Positions 17,893 to 28,149 are shown, counted from the first letter of the stretch. The stretch: 62,658 nucleotides of DNA from a bacterium (GCA_016125005.1 WGMQ01000052.1:1-62658); one strand, 5' to 3'. A program made the numbers and translations. Notes: generated from the sequence alone by a model not told the origin.

Positions 17893-18121
17893 CCCGATGT
17901 GGATCAACCGAGTACTCCGAAGACAGGAAGAGATTGCCCAAGGGCCCGTTGAAGGCACCACTGCCCGCCAAGGCGGTCCAGAGGAAAAGCAGCGGCACTT
18001 CCCCTGGCGTGGTCGTTAACCCACTTTGCCCGCCCGCATACGCCAAACAGATACCCGTCGCGGGAATGCCTTGCCCAAGACGGTTCGAATCACGACGATA
18101 GCGAGCAAAGGAGCCACGCAC

Positions 18122-19429
18122 ATGCGTTTGATCTCTGCGGTTACCGCCGTCTTGACTCTTCTGCCTGTGACCCCCCTTTTGGCCGCCCTCCCGGCCAGGG
18201 ATTCAGCGACTCTCACCCGGTTTTTTCCCAACGTGTCCTTCACGGCTCCCGTGCTCATGCTGGAGGCTCCCGGCGACTCGGACCGCCTCTATGTCTTCGA
18301 GCGTGCTGGCAGGGTAAAGTACTTCCTCCGTTCCAACCCGACCCAGGTTTTTACCTATCTGGACATCAGCGCCCAGGTGGCTTCCTACCACGACCTTGCG
18401 CTCAACGGTGCGGCTTTCCATCCCGACTTCCAGAACAACGGAGAGCTCTACCTCCACTACAACTGGAGCAAGGGACTCGGAAACCCCGCCGGTCGTACCG
18501 ATCCCGAGTACGGCACCGCGCGCATTTCCCGCTTCACTGCGTCCTCCGCGGCCGCTACGACCATCGATCCTTCCACCGAGGAAATTCTCCACTCCCACCC
18601 CAAGCCCTACCTCTTCATCAGTCGCCGGAACCAGAACGAGATCCTCGGCGACCACAACGGCGGTTCCATCGAGTTCGGTCCCGACGGGATGATGTACATT
18701 GCCTTCGGCGATGGCGGCTCGCACTACGACTTCGTGAACACCGATCCCGACGGCCAGGATCCGCTCCGGCAGGGCCAGAATCCCGCCAACGTGTTCGGTT
18801 CGATTCTGCGCATCGATGTGACCGGCGAGCCGGATTCGGGGAAGCTCTACGCCGTGCCGCCCGACAACCCGTTCGTGGCCGGGGGGCCGGTGGAGAACAC
18901 GTTGCCGGAGATCTGGGCCTACGGGTTCCGCAACCCGTGGCGCATCGCATTCGATCCCGGCGGGCGTCTGATCTGCGTCGACGTGGGAATGAAGTCGCGC
19001 GAGGAAATCGACCATGTGCTTCCGGGCCAGAACTACGGCTGGAGTGTCATGGAAGGGGACCTGTGCCTCCGCCCGGGCGAGCCATGCAACCCCGAGGACT
19101 TCACTGCGCCGATCATTGTCTTCCCCTGGACCAATGAGGAGTTTCGGTCCCTGACGGGCGGCTACACGTACACGGGAACACGCGAACCCTCGCTCAACGG
19201 AAAGTTCCTCTTTGCGGACGCGGTCATGGGTGGCGTATATGCCATGGAGTACGACGGCGGGACGGCGACAGCCGAGCGGCTTGTCCCTCAGAGTGCGCCG
19301 ACCAGATTTGCCGGGTTCGGGCGGGATTCCAGTGGCGAGGTATACCTGCTCGATTACTTCACGGGTGGCGTGTTCGTGTTGGACCTCCCGGATCCACCCA
19401 GTCACGGCGCGACCTGGGCTGTGGAATGA
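18122..19429 (+). CDS. Secreted PQQ-dependent sugar dehydrogenase-like beta-propeller protein
   Basis: This 435-residue protein has a signal peptide (residues ~1-22, ending LLAALPA) and a six-bladed propeller of the glucose/sorbosone dehydrogenase (GSDH) family, which oxidises aldoses in the periplasm. Family blocks include DLALNGAAFHPDFQNNGELYLHYN, the DHNGGSIEFGPDGMMYIAFGDGG segment near the PQQ pocket, EIWAYGFRNPWRIAFDP, and the calcium/PQQ-side GQNYGWSVMEG. Hedgehog-interacting-protein-like members of the same fold lack enzyme activity, so dehydrogenase function is probable but unproven. The ATG has AAAGGAG about 9 nt upstream. It is divergent from the GT2 gene. Confidence 0.85.
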   Translation: MRLISAVTAVLTLLPVTPLLAALPARDSATLTRFFPNVSFTAPVLMLEAPGDSDRLYVFERAGRVKYFLRSNPTQVFTYLDISAQVASYHDLALNGAAFHPDFQNNGELYLHYNWSKGLGNPAGRTDPEYGTARISRFTASSAAATTIDPSTEEILHSHPKPYLFISRRNQNEILGDHNGGSIEFGPDGMMYIAFGDGGSHYDFVNTDPDGQDPLRQGQNPANVFGSILRIDVTGEPDSGKLYAVPPDNPFVAGGPVENTLPEIWAYGFRNPWRIAFDPGGRLICVDVGMKSREEIDHVLPGQNYGWSVMEGDLCLRPGEPCNPEDFTAPIIVFPWTNEEFRSLTGGYTYTGTREPSLNGKFLFADAVMGGVYAMEYDGGTATAERLVPQSAPTRFAGFGRDSSGEVYLLDYFTGGVFVLDLPDPPSHGATWAVE

Positions 19430-19455
19430 GCGCCATGTGCAAAGCTTTTCTTTGC

Positions 19456-19484
19456 TTGCTGCACACGGACCGCCCGCCTATCAA
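19456..19484 (+). promoter_or_regulatory. Candidate sigma-70 promoter of ppa
   Basis: TTGCTG and TATCAA are separated by 17 nt and end 36 nt before the ppa start codon. The -10 box matches the consensus at four of six positions. This was assigned by eye. Confidence 0.4.
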
Positions 19485-19519
19485 CACCCCACACTGAGAA
19501 GGGAATCGCCCTCAAGAAT

Positions 19520-20095
19520 ATGCATCCATTGCACGACATCACACCCGGTCCCAACCCGCCTCTCCAGATGCACTGCCTCGTGGAGATCCCGAAAGGCTCG
19601 CGCAACAAGTACGAGTTGGACAAGGAAACCGGGATGTTCAAGCTGGATCGTACCTTGTACTCGCCCATGATCTACCCCGGCGACTACGGCCTGGTTCCCC
19701 AGACGCACTACGATGACGGGGATCCGCTCGACGTCCTGATCCTTGGCAACGAGCCCACCTTCACCGGTTGCATCGTCGAGGTCCGCCCCATCGGCATCTT
19801 CCGGATGCTGGACAAGGGGCAGCACGACGACAAGATCCTGTGCGTCCCCATCGGTAACCCCTACTTCCGCAACTTCCACGACCTGATCGATGTGCCGCCC
19901 CACTTCCTCGACGAAGTGGCGCACTTCTTCACCGTGTACAAGGACCTTGAGGGATCCCGCACCCAGCCGCTCGGATGGGAATCGGTCGACGTTGCCCGCA
20001 AGCGCATCCTCCACGCTATACGCCTCTATAGGGAACAGAAGCACAAGGAAACGCTGGCCGCAAAGACCGCCGCCAGCCAGGCAAACGGGACGTGA
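19520..20095 (+). CDS. ppa: Inorganic pyrophosphatase (family I)
   Basis: This 191-residue cytosolic enzyme hydrolyses pyrophosphate to phosphate and drives biosynthetic reactions forward. Family I residues are visible: VEIPKGSRNKYELDKETG, RTLYSPMIYPGDYGLVP, the metal-binding signature DGDPLDVLIL and DDKILCVP. The length is slightly above the ~175 of E. coli because of a basic C-terminal tail. The gene overlaps the next one by four bases (GTGA). A plausible promoter lies just upstream. Confidence 0.96.
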   Translation: MHPLHDITPGPNPPLQMHCLVEIPKGSRNKYELDKETGMFKLDRTLYSPMIYPGDYGLVPQTHYDDGDPLDVLILGNEPTFTGCIVEVRPIGIFRMLDKGQHDDKILCVPIGNPYFRNFHDLIDVPPHFLDEVAHFFTVYKDLEGSRTQPLGWESVDVARKRILHAIRLYREQKHKETLAAKTAASQANGT

Positions 20096-20763
20096 TCGGT
20101 AGTCGTCTCCGCCTTCTGGCAGCACTGCTTGCCGTGACCTGCTGTGCTGTTCCGATGCTTGCGGAGGACCCCGCTCTAGCACCGGCCCCCACGGCCACAG
20201 CCGTCGCCCCATTGCCAGTCCGACCGGCTGATGTGGAGCCCCTTGCCGTTGGAGAACAGGTCCCCGAGGTGTCCGTCCGTAACTCGAACGGCGAGCCGGT
20301 CGAGCTACGTTCCCTCCTCGGCGAAGGGAAGCTTGTCATCGTCTTTTACCGCGGAGGCTGGTGCCCCTACTGCAACAGCCACTTGGCTGACCTGAAGAAG
20401 ATCGAACCTCAGATCAGCGCCAAGGGGGCGCGGCTCATCGGTATTTGCATGGATCGCCCCGAGCTGATCGCCCGCTATGAGGCCGAGCACCCGCTCCCGT
20501 TTCCGCTCTACTCCGACGGCGCCGCCGATGCCATTCGCGCTTTTCGTGTGGCGTACCGTGTCACTGACGACGAGGTGGAGCGCCTCCGCTCCGCGGGCAT
20601 CGACCTGATCGAATCCAGCGGTCACGCGCACAAGCTCCTTCCCGCCCCGGCGGTCTTCATCGCGTCGAAGGAAGGGCGACTTGTTTATACATTCCACTCG
20701 GCGGACTATCGCAAGCGCATCGAGCCGAAGGACTTGCTGAAGGCACTCGAGCTTGGGAACTGA
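20092..20763 (+). CDS. Exported peroxiredoxin-like (AhpC/TSA) protein
   Basis: This 223-residue protein has a signal peptide (residues 1-24, ending PMLA), a Pro/Ala-rich spacer, and a thioredoxin-fold AhpC/TSA-Redoxin domain from about residue 48. The active-site region reads YRGGWCPYCNSHL, so a CxxC pair is present rather than the single peroxidatic Cys of classical 2-Cys enzymes. LPAPAVFIASKEGRLVYTF is the conserved cis-Pro region. It probably reduces peroxides or disulfides in the periplasm. It starts at a GTG overlapping the ppa stop, so it is translationally coupled to ppa. Confidence 0.85.
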   Translation: MIGSRLRLLAALLAVTCCAVPMLAEDPALAPAPTATAVAPLPVRPADVEPLAVGEQVPEVSVRNSNGEPVELRSLLGEGKLVIVFYRGGWCPYCNSHLADLKKIEPQISAKGARLIGICMDRPELIARYEAEHPLPFPLYSDGAADAIRAFRVAYRVTDDEVERLRSAGIDLIESSGHAHKLLPAPAVFIASKEGRLVYTFHSADYRKRIEPKDLLKALELGN

Positions 20764-22498
20764 GCGCGGTCGCAGCGCCGCTCTCTGGGGCTGGGGGATG
20801 CTCGGGACAGCGCTGGCGTTGGTGCTGGTGCGGCGACTCGGTGACCTGGATTTCGGATTCTACGTCGCGTCCGGCCGGCAGTTTCTGGCGCAGGGCGTAC
20901 CTCAGAACGAATTCCTCGCGCCGCTCCTTTCTTCCGAGCCGCTTTCCTCCCAGTGGTTGATCTCGGCGACGCTGTTCGCCGTCTCGTGGGCCTTCGCCGG
21001 CCCTGCCGGAATCACCCTCTTGAGTGCCGCCTGCTATGCGGGTGGAATCATTCTGGCCACCGCCGCGGCGGTGCGGCGCGGCACAGATCAATTCGTCGCC
21101 GCGGTCGCAGCAACCATGGCCACGTGTGTCATCGCCGTTCGCTTCGTGGAGCGCCCCGGTTGCTTTTCTGTGCTGCTGCTTGGCACGGTCATGTGGCTCC
21201 TCGCGGGATCAGGCAACCTGGGGCTGCGTCGGCGCGCGCTGCTCATTGGAGTCTTCGCGCTGTGGCCCTGGCTTCATGCCGAGTGGCTCGTGGGGCTGGC
21301 TGCCGCGGGTTTGCTGCTGGCGGATCGCGAGGGCCCCAGTCCCCGATCCGCGGCGACGGTTGGTGCCTGTGTCGCAGTCCCGGTGCTTCTCTTTGCCGTA
21401 TTCCATCCCGCAGGTGCCTCCGTCTTGCTCGCGCCGCTCCGGTTCCTCGGCGGGACCGGTGCCGACTTTCAAGTGAAGGAATACGGGTTCGAGGCCTTCA
21501 GGCTCTATCCGCCGCTTGCGGCAGGTTTCCTCTTCGGTCCGTTGGCGGCGTGGTGTGCGTGGCGCTCCGGGCGTCGTGGCGAGGCTATCGCGCTCGCTGG
21601 TCTGGTGCTGCTTTCGATCAAGATTCCCCGCGCGCTGCTCCCGCTCATGGTTCTCGCCATCCCTGCCATCTGCGACCTGGTGAGCAGAATCGGGGCGGCG
21701 AAGGCGCGCTGGCAGGCCACCGCGGTGATTGCCCTCCTCCTTCTGGCTGCCTACGGCGGTTCCAGCCGACCGGGGCGCCTGCTCGGCCTCGGTCTCGATG
21801 ATCGGCTCGACTCGCGCGGCATCGCCGACGCGCTCGATCGCATCCCGGATCGCGAGGGCTACATTCTCTCCGAGTTCGGCATGTCGAGCATGTTGCTGGT
21901 CCATCCCGCCGTTGCGCGGCAGGGGATCGTCATGGACGGGCGGCAGGAGGCATACCCGAAGGATTACTTCGAGAGTGTCTATACAGTCGCGCTCCAGCCC
22001 AAGCGACTCGCGGAGACCGACGAGGACCCTCGCGTCTGGTACGCGCGCAACGGCATCGCCTTCTACTTCGAGACCTGGGAGGGACTCTGGCCCACCTTCA
22101 GCCCCTCGGGGCTCTACGGGCACTTTTCCGCGCTCGGATGGCAGACCATCGCCTGGGACAACACCGGGTTCCTGATGGCGGCGCCGCATGTGGTGCGTCG
22201 ACACGGACTGCCGACTTTCGATCCTCCTGCGAACGTGGCACTGTCGGAGGCTCAACTGGCCGATCCCGCCGCGCTTCGCGCGCTGCTGGGTCCGGTTCGT
22301 GCCCATACGGAAGAGTTGATCGCCAAAGGCTATCCGGCGCCGCGACCCCTCATTGCACAGGCGCGCATCGAGGCAGCGCTCGGCCAGTGGGACGATGCGC
22401 GGAAGACACTCGAACTGGCCAGACAGCAGGGGGGCGAGCGCTACGGCAGCTTCGGGCGTATCGAGGAAATGATCCGCGCCTTCGGAACCGCGGAATAG
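20753..22498 (+). CDS. Polytopic membrane protein, GT-C-like, unknown function
   Basis: This protein of about 581 residues has roughly ten hydrophobic segments in residues 1-350 and a soluble C-terminal half. The N-terminal loop DLDFGFYVASGRQFLAQGVPQNEF...SSQWL resembles the D..W/F...GR......G.iP...WL pattern of uncharacterised GT-C-like membrane proteins. The C-terminal end (ARIEAALGQWDDARKTLELARQQGG) looks like one TPR. The TTG at 20753 overlaps the previous stop; the ATG at 20798, behind a G-rich stretch, is an equally good start and would remove 15 residues. Transcription with ppa and the peroxiredoxin is likely. The function is unknown. Confidence 0.7.
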   Translation: MGTERGRSAALWGWGMLGTALALVLVRRLGDLDFGFYVASGRQFLAQGVPQNEFLAPLLSSEPLSSQWLISATLFAVSWAFAGPAGITLLSAACYAGGIILATAAAVRRGTDQFVAAVAATMATCVIAVRFVERPGCFSVLLLGTVMWLLAGSGNLGLRRRALLIGVFALWPWLHAEWLVGLAAAGLLLADREGPSPRSAATVGACVAVPVLLFAVFHPAGASVLLAPLRFLGGTGADFQVKEYGFEAFRLYPPLAAGFLFGPLAAWCAWRSGRRGEAIALAGLVLLSIKIPRALLPLMVLAIPAICDLVSRIGAAKARWQATAVIALLLLAAYGGSSRPGRLLGLGLDDRLDSRGIADALDRIPDREGYILSEFGMSSMLLVHPAVARQGIVMDGRQEAYPKDYFESVYTVALQPKRLAETDEDPRVWYARNGIAFYFETWEGLWPTFSPSGLYGHFSALGWQTIAWDNTGFLMAAPHVVRRHGLPTFDPPANVALSEAQLADPAALRALLGPVRAHTEELIAKGYPAPRPLIAQARIEAALGQWDDARKTLELARQQGGERYGSFGRIEEMIRAFGTAE

Positions 22499-22515
22499 AA
22501 CGACACCAAAAAGAA

Positions 22516-22552
22516 GCGGGGGCGGAAGGCTTCCTCAGCCTCCCGCCCCCGC
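22516..22552. terminator. Bidirectional terminator between convergent genes
   Basis: Arms GCGGGGGCGG and CCGCCCCCGC pair over 10 bp, and AGGCT/AGCCT extend the stem after one mismatch around a TCCTC loop. On the minus strand it is followed by TTCTTTTTGGTG, a good U-tract for the gene at 22575-23786. Confidence 0.85.
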
Positions 22553-22574
22553 GGCGAACTTGAGCTTGCTCTGC

Positions 22575-23786
22575 TTACTGTCCGGCAGCGGGCTGGGCCC
22601 CGGGTTGCTGCACGGCGGTCTGCACCCGCAGCTTCGAGTAGATGTCGTTCCAGGTCGGATTGGCCGCCACGTCGATGTAGGTCTGTGCGATCGGTTTGCC
22701 ATCGGCACCACAAACCATCAGGGCCGGGGCGGTCGCCAACTGGAAGGAGTCGGCTACCTTGCGACCACCGGGCGTTGCCACGTTGAGACGGAGCGGCGTG
22801 CACTTCGAGAGGACAGCCTGCGCTTCCGGGGTGCCCAGAATGCGGACAAGCTGGGTGTTCACCTCATTGCTGTCGTCGTGGAAGAGGACCACCATCACGC
22901 GCTTCGATTCCTGGGATGCCTTCCATGCTTCGGAGGTGCTGGTGAGCCAGTTCACCGCCGGGGTATTCCAGTCAACCTTGGTCACCATTCCGCCGCCAGC
23001 ACCTACCCAGGGGGAGGGGGGAAGTGCGTCGTCCTTGTTCTCGGACCAGTAGATGCTGAGGTTGTCGGCGAAGATGGTGGGATCCTCGGCGCCGGGTGTG
23101 CGTGTGACCATGATGCCCGCGGCGAGGAAGTTCAGCGTGCTTTCAGTGATCGGAGAGTAGCTGGTGGGACGCCCGTCAATGAGGCAGAAAATCTGATCCT
23201 GTCCCTTGAAGACCATCTGGAAACGGTGCCAGCCCGGACGCTTGAGGTCGAAGTTGGTGATCGATTCCTGAAGGAAGATGACAGGCGTGGGAGTCTCGTT
23301 GGTAAAGGAGAAGTAGACGCGCCCCTTCTCATCGAGACCGAAGCGGTAAAAGCGATACACCTTCTTGCTGCCGACCACGACCGGGTCGCTGGCCTGTGCG
23401 AGAAGGGCAATGCGGGGGTTTGTTGGGCTTTCTGCGTCGAGGAAAAAGTCGACCTGATAGATGGCGGCACCGTTGGCACCAAGCTTCTCGCGCGAGAGCA
23501 CGGACCGGTTGATGACGCTCAGGTGAGGGTCGTCGACGAGCGGTTGGAAGCGGATGGCCTGCTTTCCCACCACCGACGGCGCTATCCCGGAGAAGAGATC
23601 CTCTGGGAGCGGAGCCTCGAGGCGGGTTAGCTGAGTCGTGTAAGGCGAACTATTGTGGCCGTGTTCCAGCTTGTTCGGCCATTCGGCGCTCTCGAAGTCC
23701 TGGGTGAAGACGGCCTTGTATTCTGCCGAAGCGCTCATCGTCAGCAGCGCCAGGGCGGACACAAAAAATCGGGTCGTGAGTTTCAT
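22575..23786 (-). CDS. Secreted LamG-like plus thioredoxin-like protein
   Basis: This 403-residue protein has a signal peptide (residues 1-21, ending MSASA). A beta-rich domain at ~22-230 resembles a concanavalin/LamG-type jellyroll (FTQDFESAEWPNKLEHG, then YRFGLDEKGRVYFSF and IFADNLSIYW). A Gly/Pro linker leads to a C-terminal thioredoxin-like domain at ~260-390 (MVVLFHDDSNEVNTQLVRIL, then LATAPALMVCGADGKPI). That domain lacks the CxxC active site and keeps the cis-Pro, so it is unlikely to be a redox enzyme. The C-terminus is Gln/Pro/Ala rich. No close family is recognised. It is transcribed next to the large surface protein in the same direction. Confidence 0.75.
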   Translation of the reverse strand: MKLTTRFFVSALALLTMSASAEYKAVFTQDFESAEWPNKLEHGHNSSPYTTQLTRLEAPLPEDLFSGIAPSVVGKQAIRFQPLVDDPHLSVINRSVLSREKLGANGAAIYQVDFFLDAESPTNPRIALLAQASDPVVVGSKKVYRFYRFGLDEKGRVYFSFTNETPTPVIFLQESITNFDLKRPGWHRFQMVFKGQDQIFCLIDGRPTSYSPITESTLNFLAAGIMVTRTPGAEDPTIFADNLSIYWSENKDDALPPSPWVGAGGGMVTKVDWNTPAVNWLTSTSEAWKASQESKRVMVVLFHDDSNEVNTQLVRILGTPEAQAVLSKCTPLRLNVATPGGRKVADSFQLATAPALMVCGADGKPIAQTYIDVAANPTWNDIYSKLRVQTAVQQPGAQPAAGQ

Positions 23787-23863
23787 GAGCAGAGTGCCTG
23801 ATTGGTGTGGGGGGGGTAGATGGGGGGAAAGGCGACGGTGGGCAAGTACAAAGGGGGGGGAAG

Positions 23864-23896
23864 TCAGCGCACCCTCTTTGACGGAGGGTGCGCTGA
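23864..23896 (-). terminator. Hairpin terminator after the 1411-residue surface protein
   Basis: A perfect 13-bp stem (TCAGCGCACCCTC / GAGGGTGCGCTGA) with a TTTGACG loop lies 17 nt beyond the stop codon on the minus strand. It is followed by a C-rich tract rather than T-residues. Confidence 0.7.
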
Positions 23897-23913
23897 GTCA
23901 CTGCAGGAGAGGA

Positions 23914-26900
23914 TTACGGGCAGTTGGCCAGCGTCAGCGAGCTGACAGTGACCGTGCCGTCGGCGAACTGGAGATTCTCGATCTCGCGGAGCGTGTCGAC
24001 GCCGTCGAGACCTGTGACGATCAGGTCACCGTTCGTCGCCAGGCACAACGTGTAATCCGCCTGGTTGCCACTGAATGCAGCCGTGTCGTTGCCATCACCA
24101 CCAGTCAGGTCGTCGTTGCCGAGGCCGCCAACGAGCGTCTCGTCGCAGACCGTGCCAGTAAGGATGTCGGCGTCGGCCGTGCCGATGACCGCCACGCCGG
24201 AGCAGGTGAGAGCCTGCGACTTCCAAGGCATGTCAGGCCATGCGGCGATGCCGAAGTAACCGGCAGCGACGTCGGAGCTGTAGCCGTTGGGACCGATGCG
24301 GCTGTGGTAGAACAGCGAGGTGCCATCGAGGCCGAGCGTGCGACCGATCTGGATCTGGCCGAGCACGTCGACGCCGGTGCGGAAGACGTCAAGCGTGGCG
24401 CCGAGCAGACGCGGACCGTTGTAGGCGTTTAGAGCCTGGCCAACGCGGGAGCTGAAGGTACCGTTGTTGTCCGTATAGATCTGGGGCAGCGTGCCGTCCG
24501 TCAGGCTGCGCTGCAGCCAGTTCGGCCAGTTCTGGTAGTTGTAGGGAACGGCGTCCTCAAGACGACCGATCGGGTAGGAGAGCATGATCGCCTGGGGCTT
24601 GATCTGCACCATGGTGGTGTAGAGCAGCTGCATCTGACGGGTGATGTTCGCCTCGCGATAGGCTCGCCAATCGGCGTCGAACGGATCGGGCACACCGGAC
24701 TTGCCGTACTGGGCGTTGAACTCGGCGATCGCATAGGGGTGATAGCCGAAGTCGCGGTCGGTGCGGTTGAAGGACGTGTCCGGGTAACGGAGGCGGTCAA
24801 TCACGATACCGTCGACATCGTAGTTCATGAGGATGTCGCCGATGATGTTGGCGTTGTAGGCCTGGACCTCGGGGAGGGCCGGGTCGAGCCAGATGCCGTC
24901 GCCGTCGGTGGCGGTGGTCTGGGGAACCGGCGAGCCACCATTGCGCTCGTAGGTTGCCCAGTCGGGATGCAGGGTCAGGACGTGGTTCGGGCGCGGATCG
25001 CTGTCGGAGCCGTCGGTGACGAGCTGCGTGTTGACGTAGGCGAAGACCTTGAGGCCGGCAGCCTGGCCGCGGGTCACGAACTCCTCCAGCACGTCGATGC
25101 TGCCGGCGGCCGGGTTGCGGGGTTCGTTGTTCGGGAAGGTGCTGTTGGTCTTGTTGGGGAAGTAGGTGGCGTCGCCACGATAGCGGGCGTGGATCGCAAT
25201 GGCGTTGTAGCGGGCGTGGCTGATCTGGTCGACCCAGTTCTGGACCGCTGCAGCGCTGTTGATGGTGTCGAACACGAGGACCTGCGCGACGCGCATTTCC
25301 GGCGGATCGATCGGCGGCGGGCCGTCGCTCTCGAGGAAGCGAACCGCGTCGGCCATGACCACGGAGCCCGCAGGGAGCGAGTTCGCGGCGTTGAGCGTGA
25401 CCGTGTTGGCACCCGCGTTGAAGTCGTACTCGCCCAAGAGGACCCAGCTCAGGTTATTGAGCGTCTGGTCGATGCGCGCGGTCTCGGGACCTTCGGAGGT
25501 GGAAACCGTGTACTCGGCAGAGACGGCGCGATTCGTGCCAGCGCGGTACTGGACGTAGACCTCGTAGAATCCGGAGGTCGGCAGGTCGACCGTCCAGGTG
25601 GCGGTGGCTGCGGCGCCAGCGGTCGCGAACTGGTAGTTCGTGCCGTTGTAGCCGGTGGAGGAACTGAACGTCCAGGAGCCGGTCGTCGTGAAGCCGGTCG
25701 CGTCGTTGTCATCAGCGATGACCTCGACAGGGCCCGGGTCGACGATCACGGGGCGCAGGACGATATTGTCGATTTCAACGTAGCTTCCGGACCAGGTACC
25801 AGAGTTCTGGGCCCAGGTTCCGCTGACTACGTCGGTGCCGAGGCCAATCATCAGGTCCTCGCCCGCATTCGCCGTGAAGGTGCCCGTCACGATGGTCTGG
25901 ATGGGGAGAGCGTTGTCGTCGGCCGGAGTGAGGCCGAGCAGCGTGGCGCTGTTCGGGAGGGCGACGGCGTTGCTGGGGTTGACGCCGCGGTGCACCGCAC
26001 CGGCGCCAGTGGCAGCACCGATCTGGAAGGCACGCACGCCGTTGAGGCCCGTGGCGGTTTCAAACACCTTGATGTCTGCACTGATCTCATAGGTGCCGGT
26101 CGCGGGGATCGCACCCTGGAAGATCGCGTAGGCGCCGTTGGCAAAGCCACCGTCCGTCAGGCGGAGCGACGCGCTGCCATTCAGAGTCGAGGCGGTGACG
26201 TTCGTGAACGTCGCGTTGGTCGCATCGTACCAGATGCCGTACTGACCGGCACCGGCGGGATCGTTGACGGCCGTCAGGCCGGTGGTGAAGTCCGCAATGA
26301 CCACAGGAGTCGGCACCGGCGTCGGGGTCGGCGACGGTGTCGGAGTCGGAGTGGGGGTCGGCGATGGCGTCGGGGAAGGCGTGGGCGACGGAGTCGGCGA
26401 GGGAGTCGGGCTGGGCGTCGGAGACGGAGTCGGGGAAGGCGTCGGCGACGGGGTTGGTGTCGGGGACGGCGTCGGGCTCGGCGTGGGGGAAGGAGTCGGG
26501 GTCGGGGTGGGCGTGGCACCCGGCAGGCAGCCGCTCAGCGGAGCGCTGTTGAAGGTACCGCTGCCGCTAAACGAGGCGGCCGCAAGCGTCCCGGCGAACG
26601 AGCCGTTGTTGAAGGTCACATTGGCCGAAGGCGCCAGGATCGAGCCCTTGAAGCCGACGCTGGAGATGGTAACCGTCGTGGCGTCGTGGAAGTTGTACAG
26701 CACGCCGTTCGACTTATACCCGCCGCCAAAGCTGAAGCCGGCATTCGAGAGGCTGATCGTCGAGCCGTCGACGTTCACGAGCACGGTGGAGCCGGTGGGA
26801 GCGGTGATCTTGACAGTGTTGGCATTCGACAGATCCTGCCCGCTTACCGAGAAGACGTTCAGGCCGCTCAGCGTACCGGTCATGGTGATCTGGCACTTCG

Positions 26901-28149
26901 GCCCGCCCCAGTATTGCACCGAGGTGGTGCCCGTGTTGGGCAGGTCAGCGAAGCGGCTGGATTCGTTGAGGGCGCGTGCGCCGATGGACGCAAAGTCCAG
27001 CGGGGTGCCCTGGGTCACGGTGCCCTTGGGGATCGAGACGTTGGTCACGGTGGCAGTGCCGCCGTAAACCACGCTACCCTTGGGGATCGAGCTGTTGGTG
27101 ATGCTGACGTTGCCACCGGCCGTCAGCGCGATCTCGGAGCCATTCGGCGCGAGACCCGTACCGAGCGAGTAAGAAGACAACGTGACGTTGCCACCCGCGG
27201 CGACCTTGCCCTGCACGTTGCTGTTCTGCGCCGTCAGGTTACCCTGAACGAAGACGTTGTACTCGAAGATGGGCGAAAGGAACGCCGTGCCGCAATCGTC
27301 CGGGATCGGCGTCGGCGACGGAGTCGGAGACGGGCTCGGGGACGGTGTGGGAGACGGAGAGGGGGTCGGCGACGGAGTCGGCGAGGGAGTGGGGCTCGGA
27401 GTCGGCGACGGTGTCGGGGACGGGGTGGGAGAAGGTGTTGGCGACGGGGATGGAGTCGGGGTCGGCTCCGGCGTCGGGGTGGGTGACGGGGTCGGGGTCG
27501 GAGTCGGGACCACTTCACGCAGGACGATGTTATCGACCAGCACGTAGTTGCCGCCCCAAGTACCGGAACCCACATTCCATGCGCCAGTACGGACGTCCGT
27601 ACCGAAGGCGATGCGGATGTCTTCGCCAGCCGTGGCCGAGAAGGGACCGACGGTCACCTTCTGGGTCGGGAGGCCGGAGTCATTGCCAGTCGTCAGGCCT
27701 GCATAGGAACCGTACAGGGCGGAGCCGGAGAGCGTGCTCGGGTTGACGCCACGGTGGATGGCGCCAGAGCCGAGTGCCACGCCAACCTCATAAGCGCTGA
27801 TGCCGGTGGCGGAACCAGGTTCCTCCACCTTCATATCGACTTCGAGGTAGTACTGACCTGTTGTCGGGACCGCCGCCTGAAAGATTGCATAAACGCCGTT
27901 CACAAAACCGCCGTCGTCGATGCGCATGGCGCCGCTCGACAACGATGGCGTACCAAATGTGTTGTTGGTCGCGTCATACCAGACCGAATACTGTCCGGCG
28001 CCTGCCGGGTCATTCGCGACGCCGATCGGACTGGAAAAGTCCGCCAGCACCACATCCGCCCGCACTTGGGAAGCCCCAAGTACTGCCAGGATCGTCGAAC
28101 TCAGCACGGTGGCCAATCGCTTGGCCTGATGTGCTTTGGACTGAATCAT
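23914..28149 (-). CDS. Large modular secreted surface protein: duplicated beta domains, choice-of-anchor-A-like domain, GHL10-like domain, RTX-like C-terminus
   Basis: This 1411-residue exported protein has modules visible in order. There is a signal peptide (1-31) and beta domain A (33-213), then a PTPSPTP linker (214-284). Next come a choice-of-anchor-A-like region (285-544; [25 protein letters not shown]-type end) and a second linker (545-614). A copy of domain A follows (615-800; both share NDPAGAGQY and [16 protein letters not shown]), then a golvesin/CBM-like domain (805-942). A GHL10-like TIM barrel (951-1315) contains [28 protein letters not shown] and IMLSYPIGR. The C-terminus is short and RTX-like (1316-1411) with [15 protein letters not shown]. 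It is probably a calcium-stabilised, cell-surface glycan-acting protein; the enzymatic role is inferred from the family. Confidence 0.85.
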   Translation of the reverse strand: MIQSKAHQAKRLATVLSSTILAVLGASQVRADVVLADFSSPIGVANDPAGAGQYSVWYDATNNTFGTPSLSSGAMRIDDGGFVNGVYAIFQAAVPTTGQYYLEVDMKVEEPGSATGISAYEVGVALGSGAIHRGVNPSTLSGSALYGSYAGLTTGNDSGLPTQKVTVGPFSATAGEDIRIAFGTDVRTGAWNVGSGTWGGNYVLVDNIVLREVVPTPTPTPSPTPTPEPTPTPSPSPTPSPTPSPTPSPTPSPTPSPTPSPTPSPSPTPSPSPSPTPSPTPIPDDCGTAFLSPIFEYNVFVQGNLTAQNSNVQGKVAAGGNVTLSSYSLGTGLAPNGSEIALTAGGNVSITNSSIPKGSVVYGGTATVTNVSIPKGTVTQGTPLDFASIGARALNESSRFADLPNTGTTSVQYWGGPKCQITMTGTLSGLNVFSVSGQDLSNANTVKITAPTGSTVLVNVDGSTISLSNAGFSFGGGYKSNGVLYNFHDATTVTISSVGFKGSILAPSANVTFNNGSFAGTLAAASFSGSGTFNSAPLSGCLPGATPTPTPTPSPTPSPTPSPTPTPSPTPSPTPSPTPSPTPSPTPSPTPSPTPSPTPTPTPTPSPTPTPVPTPVVIADFTTGLTAVNDPAGAGQYGIWYDATNATFTNVTASTLNGSASLRLTDGGFANGAYAIFQGAIPATGTYEISADIKVFETATGLNGVRAFQIGAATGAGAVHRGVNPSNAVALPNSATLLGLTPADDNALPIQTIVTGTFTANAGEDLMIGLGTDVVSGTWAQNSGTWSGSYVEIDNIVLRPVIVDPGPVEVIADDNDATGFTTTGSWTFSSSTGYNGTNYQFATAGAAATATWTVDLPTSGFYEVYVQYRAGTNRAVSAEYTVSTSEGPETARIDQTLNNLSWVLLGEYDFNAGANTVTLNAANSLPAGSVVMADAVRFLESDGPPPIDPPEMRVAQVLVFDTINSAAAVQNWVDQISHARYNAIAIHARYRGDATYFPNKTNSTFPNNEPRNPAAGSIDVLEEFVTRGQAAGLKVFAYVNTQLVTDGSDSDPRPNHVLTLHPDWATYERNGGSPVPQTTATDGDGIWLDPALPEVQAYNANIIGDILMNYDVDGIVIDRLRYPDTSFNRTDRDFGYHPYAIAEFNAQYGKSGVPDPFDADWRAYREANITRQMQLLYTTMVQIKPQAIMLSYPIGRLEDAVPYNYQNWPNWLQRSLTDGTLPQIYTDNNGTFSSRVGQALNAYNGPRLLGATLDVFRTGVDVLGQIQIGRTLGLDGTSLFYHSRIGPNGYSSDVAAGYFGIAAWPDMPWKSQALTCSGVAVIGTADADILTGTVCDETLVGGLGNDDLTGGDGNDTAAFSGNQADYTLCLATNGDLIVTGLDGVDTLREIENLQFADGTVTVSSLTLANCP
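26308..26514 (-). repeat. Low-complexity Thr/Ser-Pro linker DNA (second linker)
   Basis: Degenerate 6- and 12-bp repeats encode an alternating PTPSPTP linker (residues 546-614) of the surface protein. The opposite strand reads as a spurious Gly-Val-rich frame. Confidence 0.85.
27298..27510 (-). repeat. Low-complexity Thr/Ser-Pro linker DNA (first linker)
   Basis: This is a second block of the same degenerate repeats, encoding residues 214-284 of the surface protein. The two near-identical blocks ~1 kb apart could recombine and delete the choice-of-anchor-A-like domain between them. Confidence 0.85.

Noticed and set aside
26264..27067. Gly-Val repeat frame resembling a PE_PGRS-like protein
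   Set aside because: It is the complement of the PTPSPTP linker; the repeats explain it entirely.
24739..27486. A 915-codon open frame on the plus strand opposite the surface protein
   Set aside because: It is antisense to clear domains, is Gly/Val/Arg-rich because of the Pro-linker DNA, and shows no family motif.
26308..27510. Regularly spaced repeats suggestive of a CRISPR array
   Set aside because: The repeats are 6-12 bp and encode a Pro-rich linker in frame; there are no unique spacers or cas genes.
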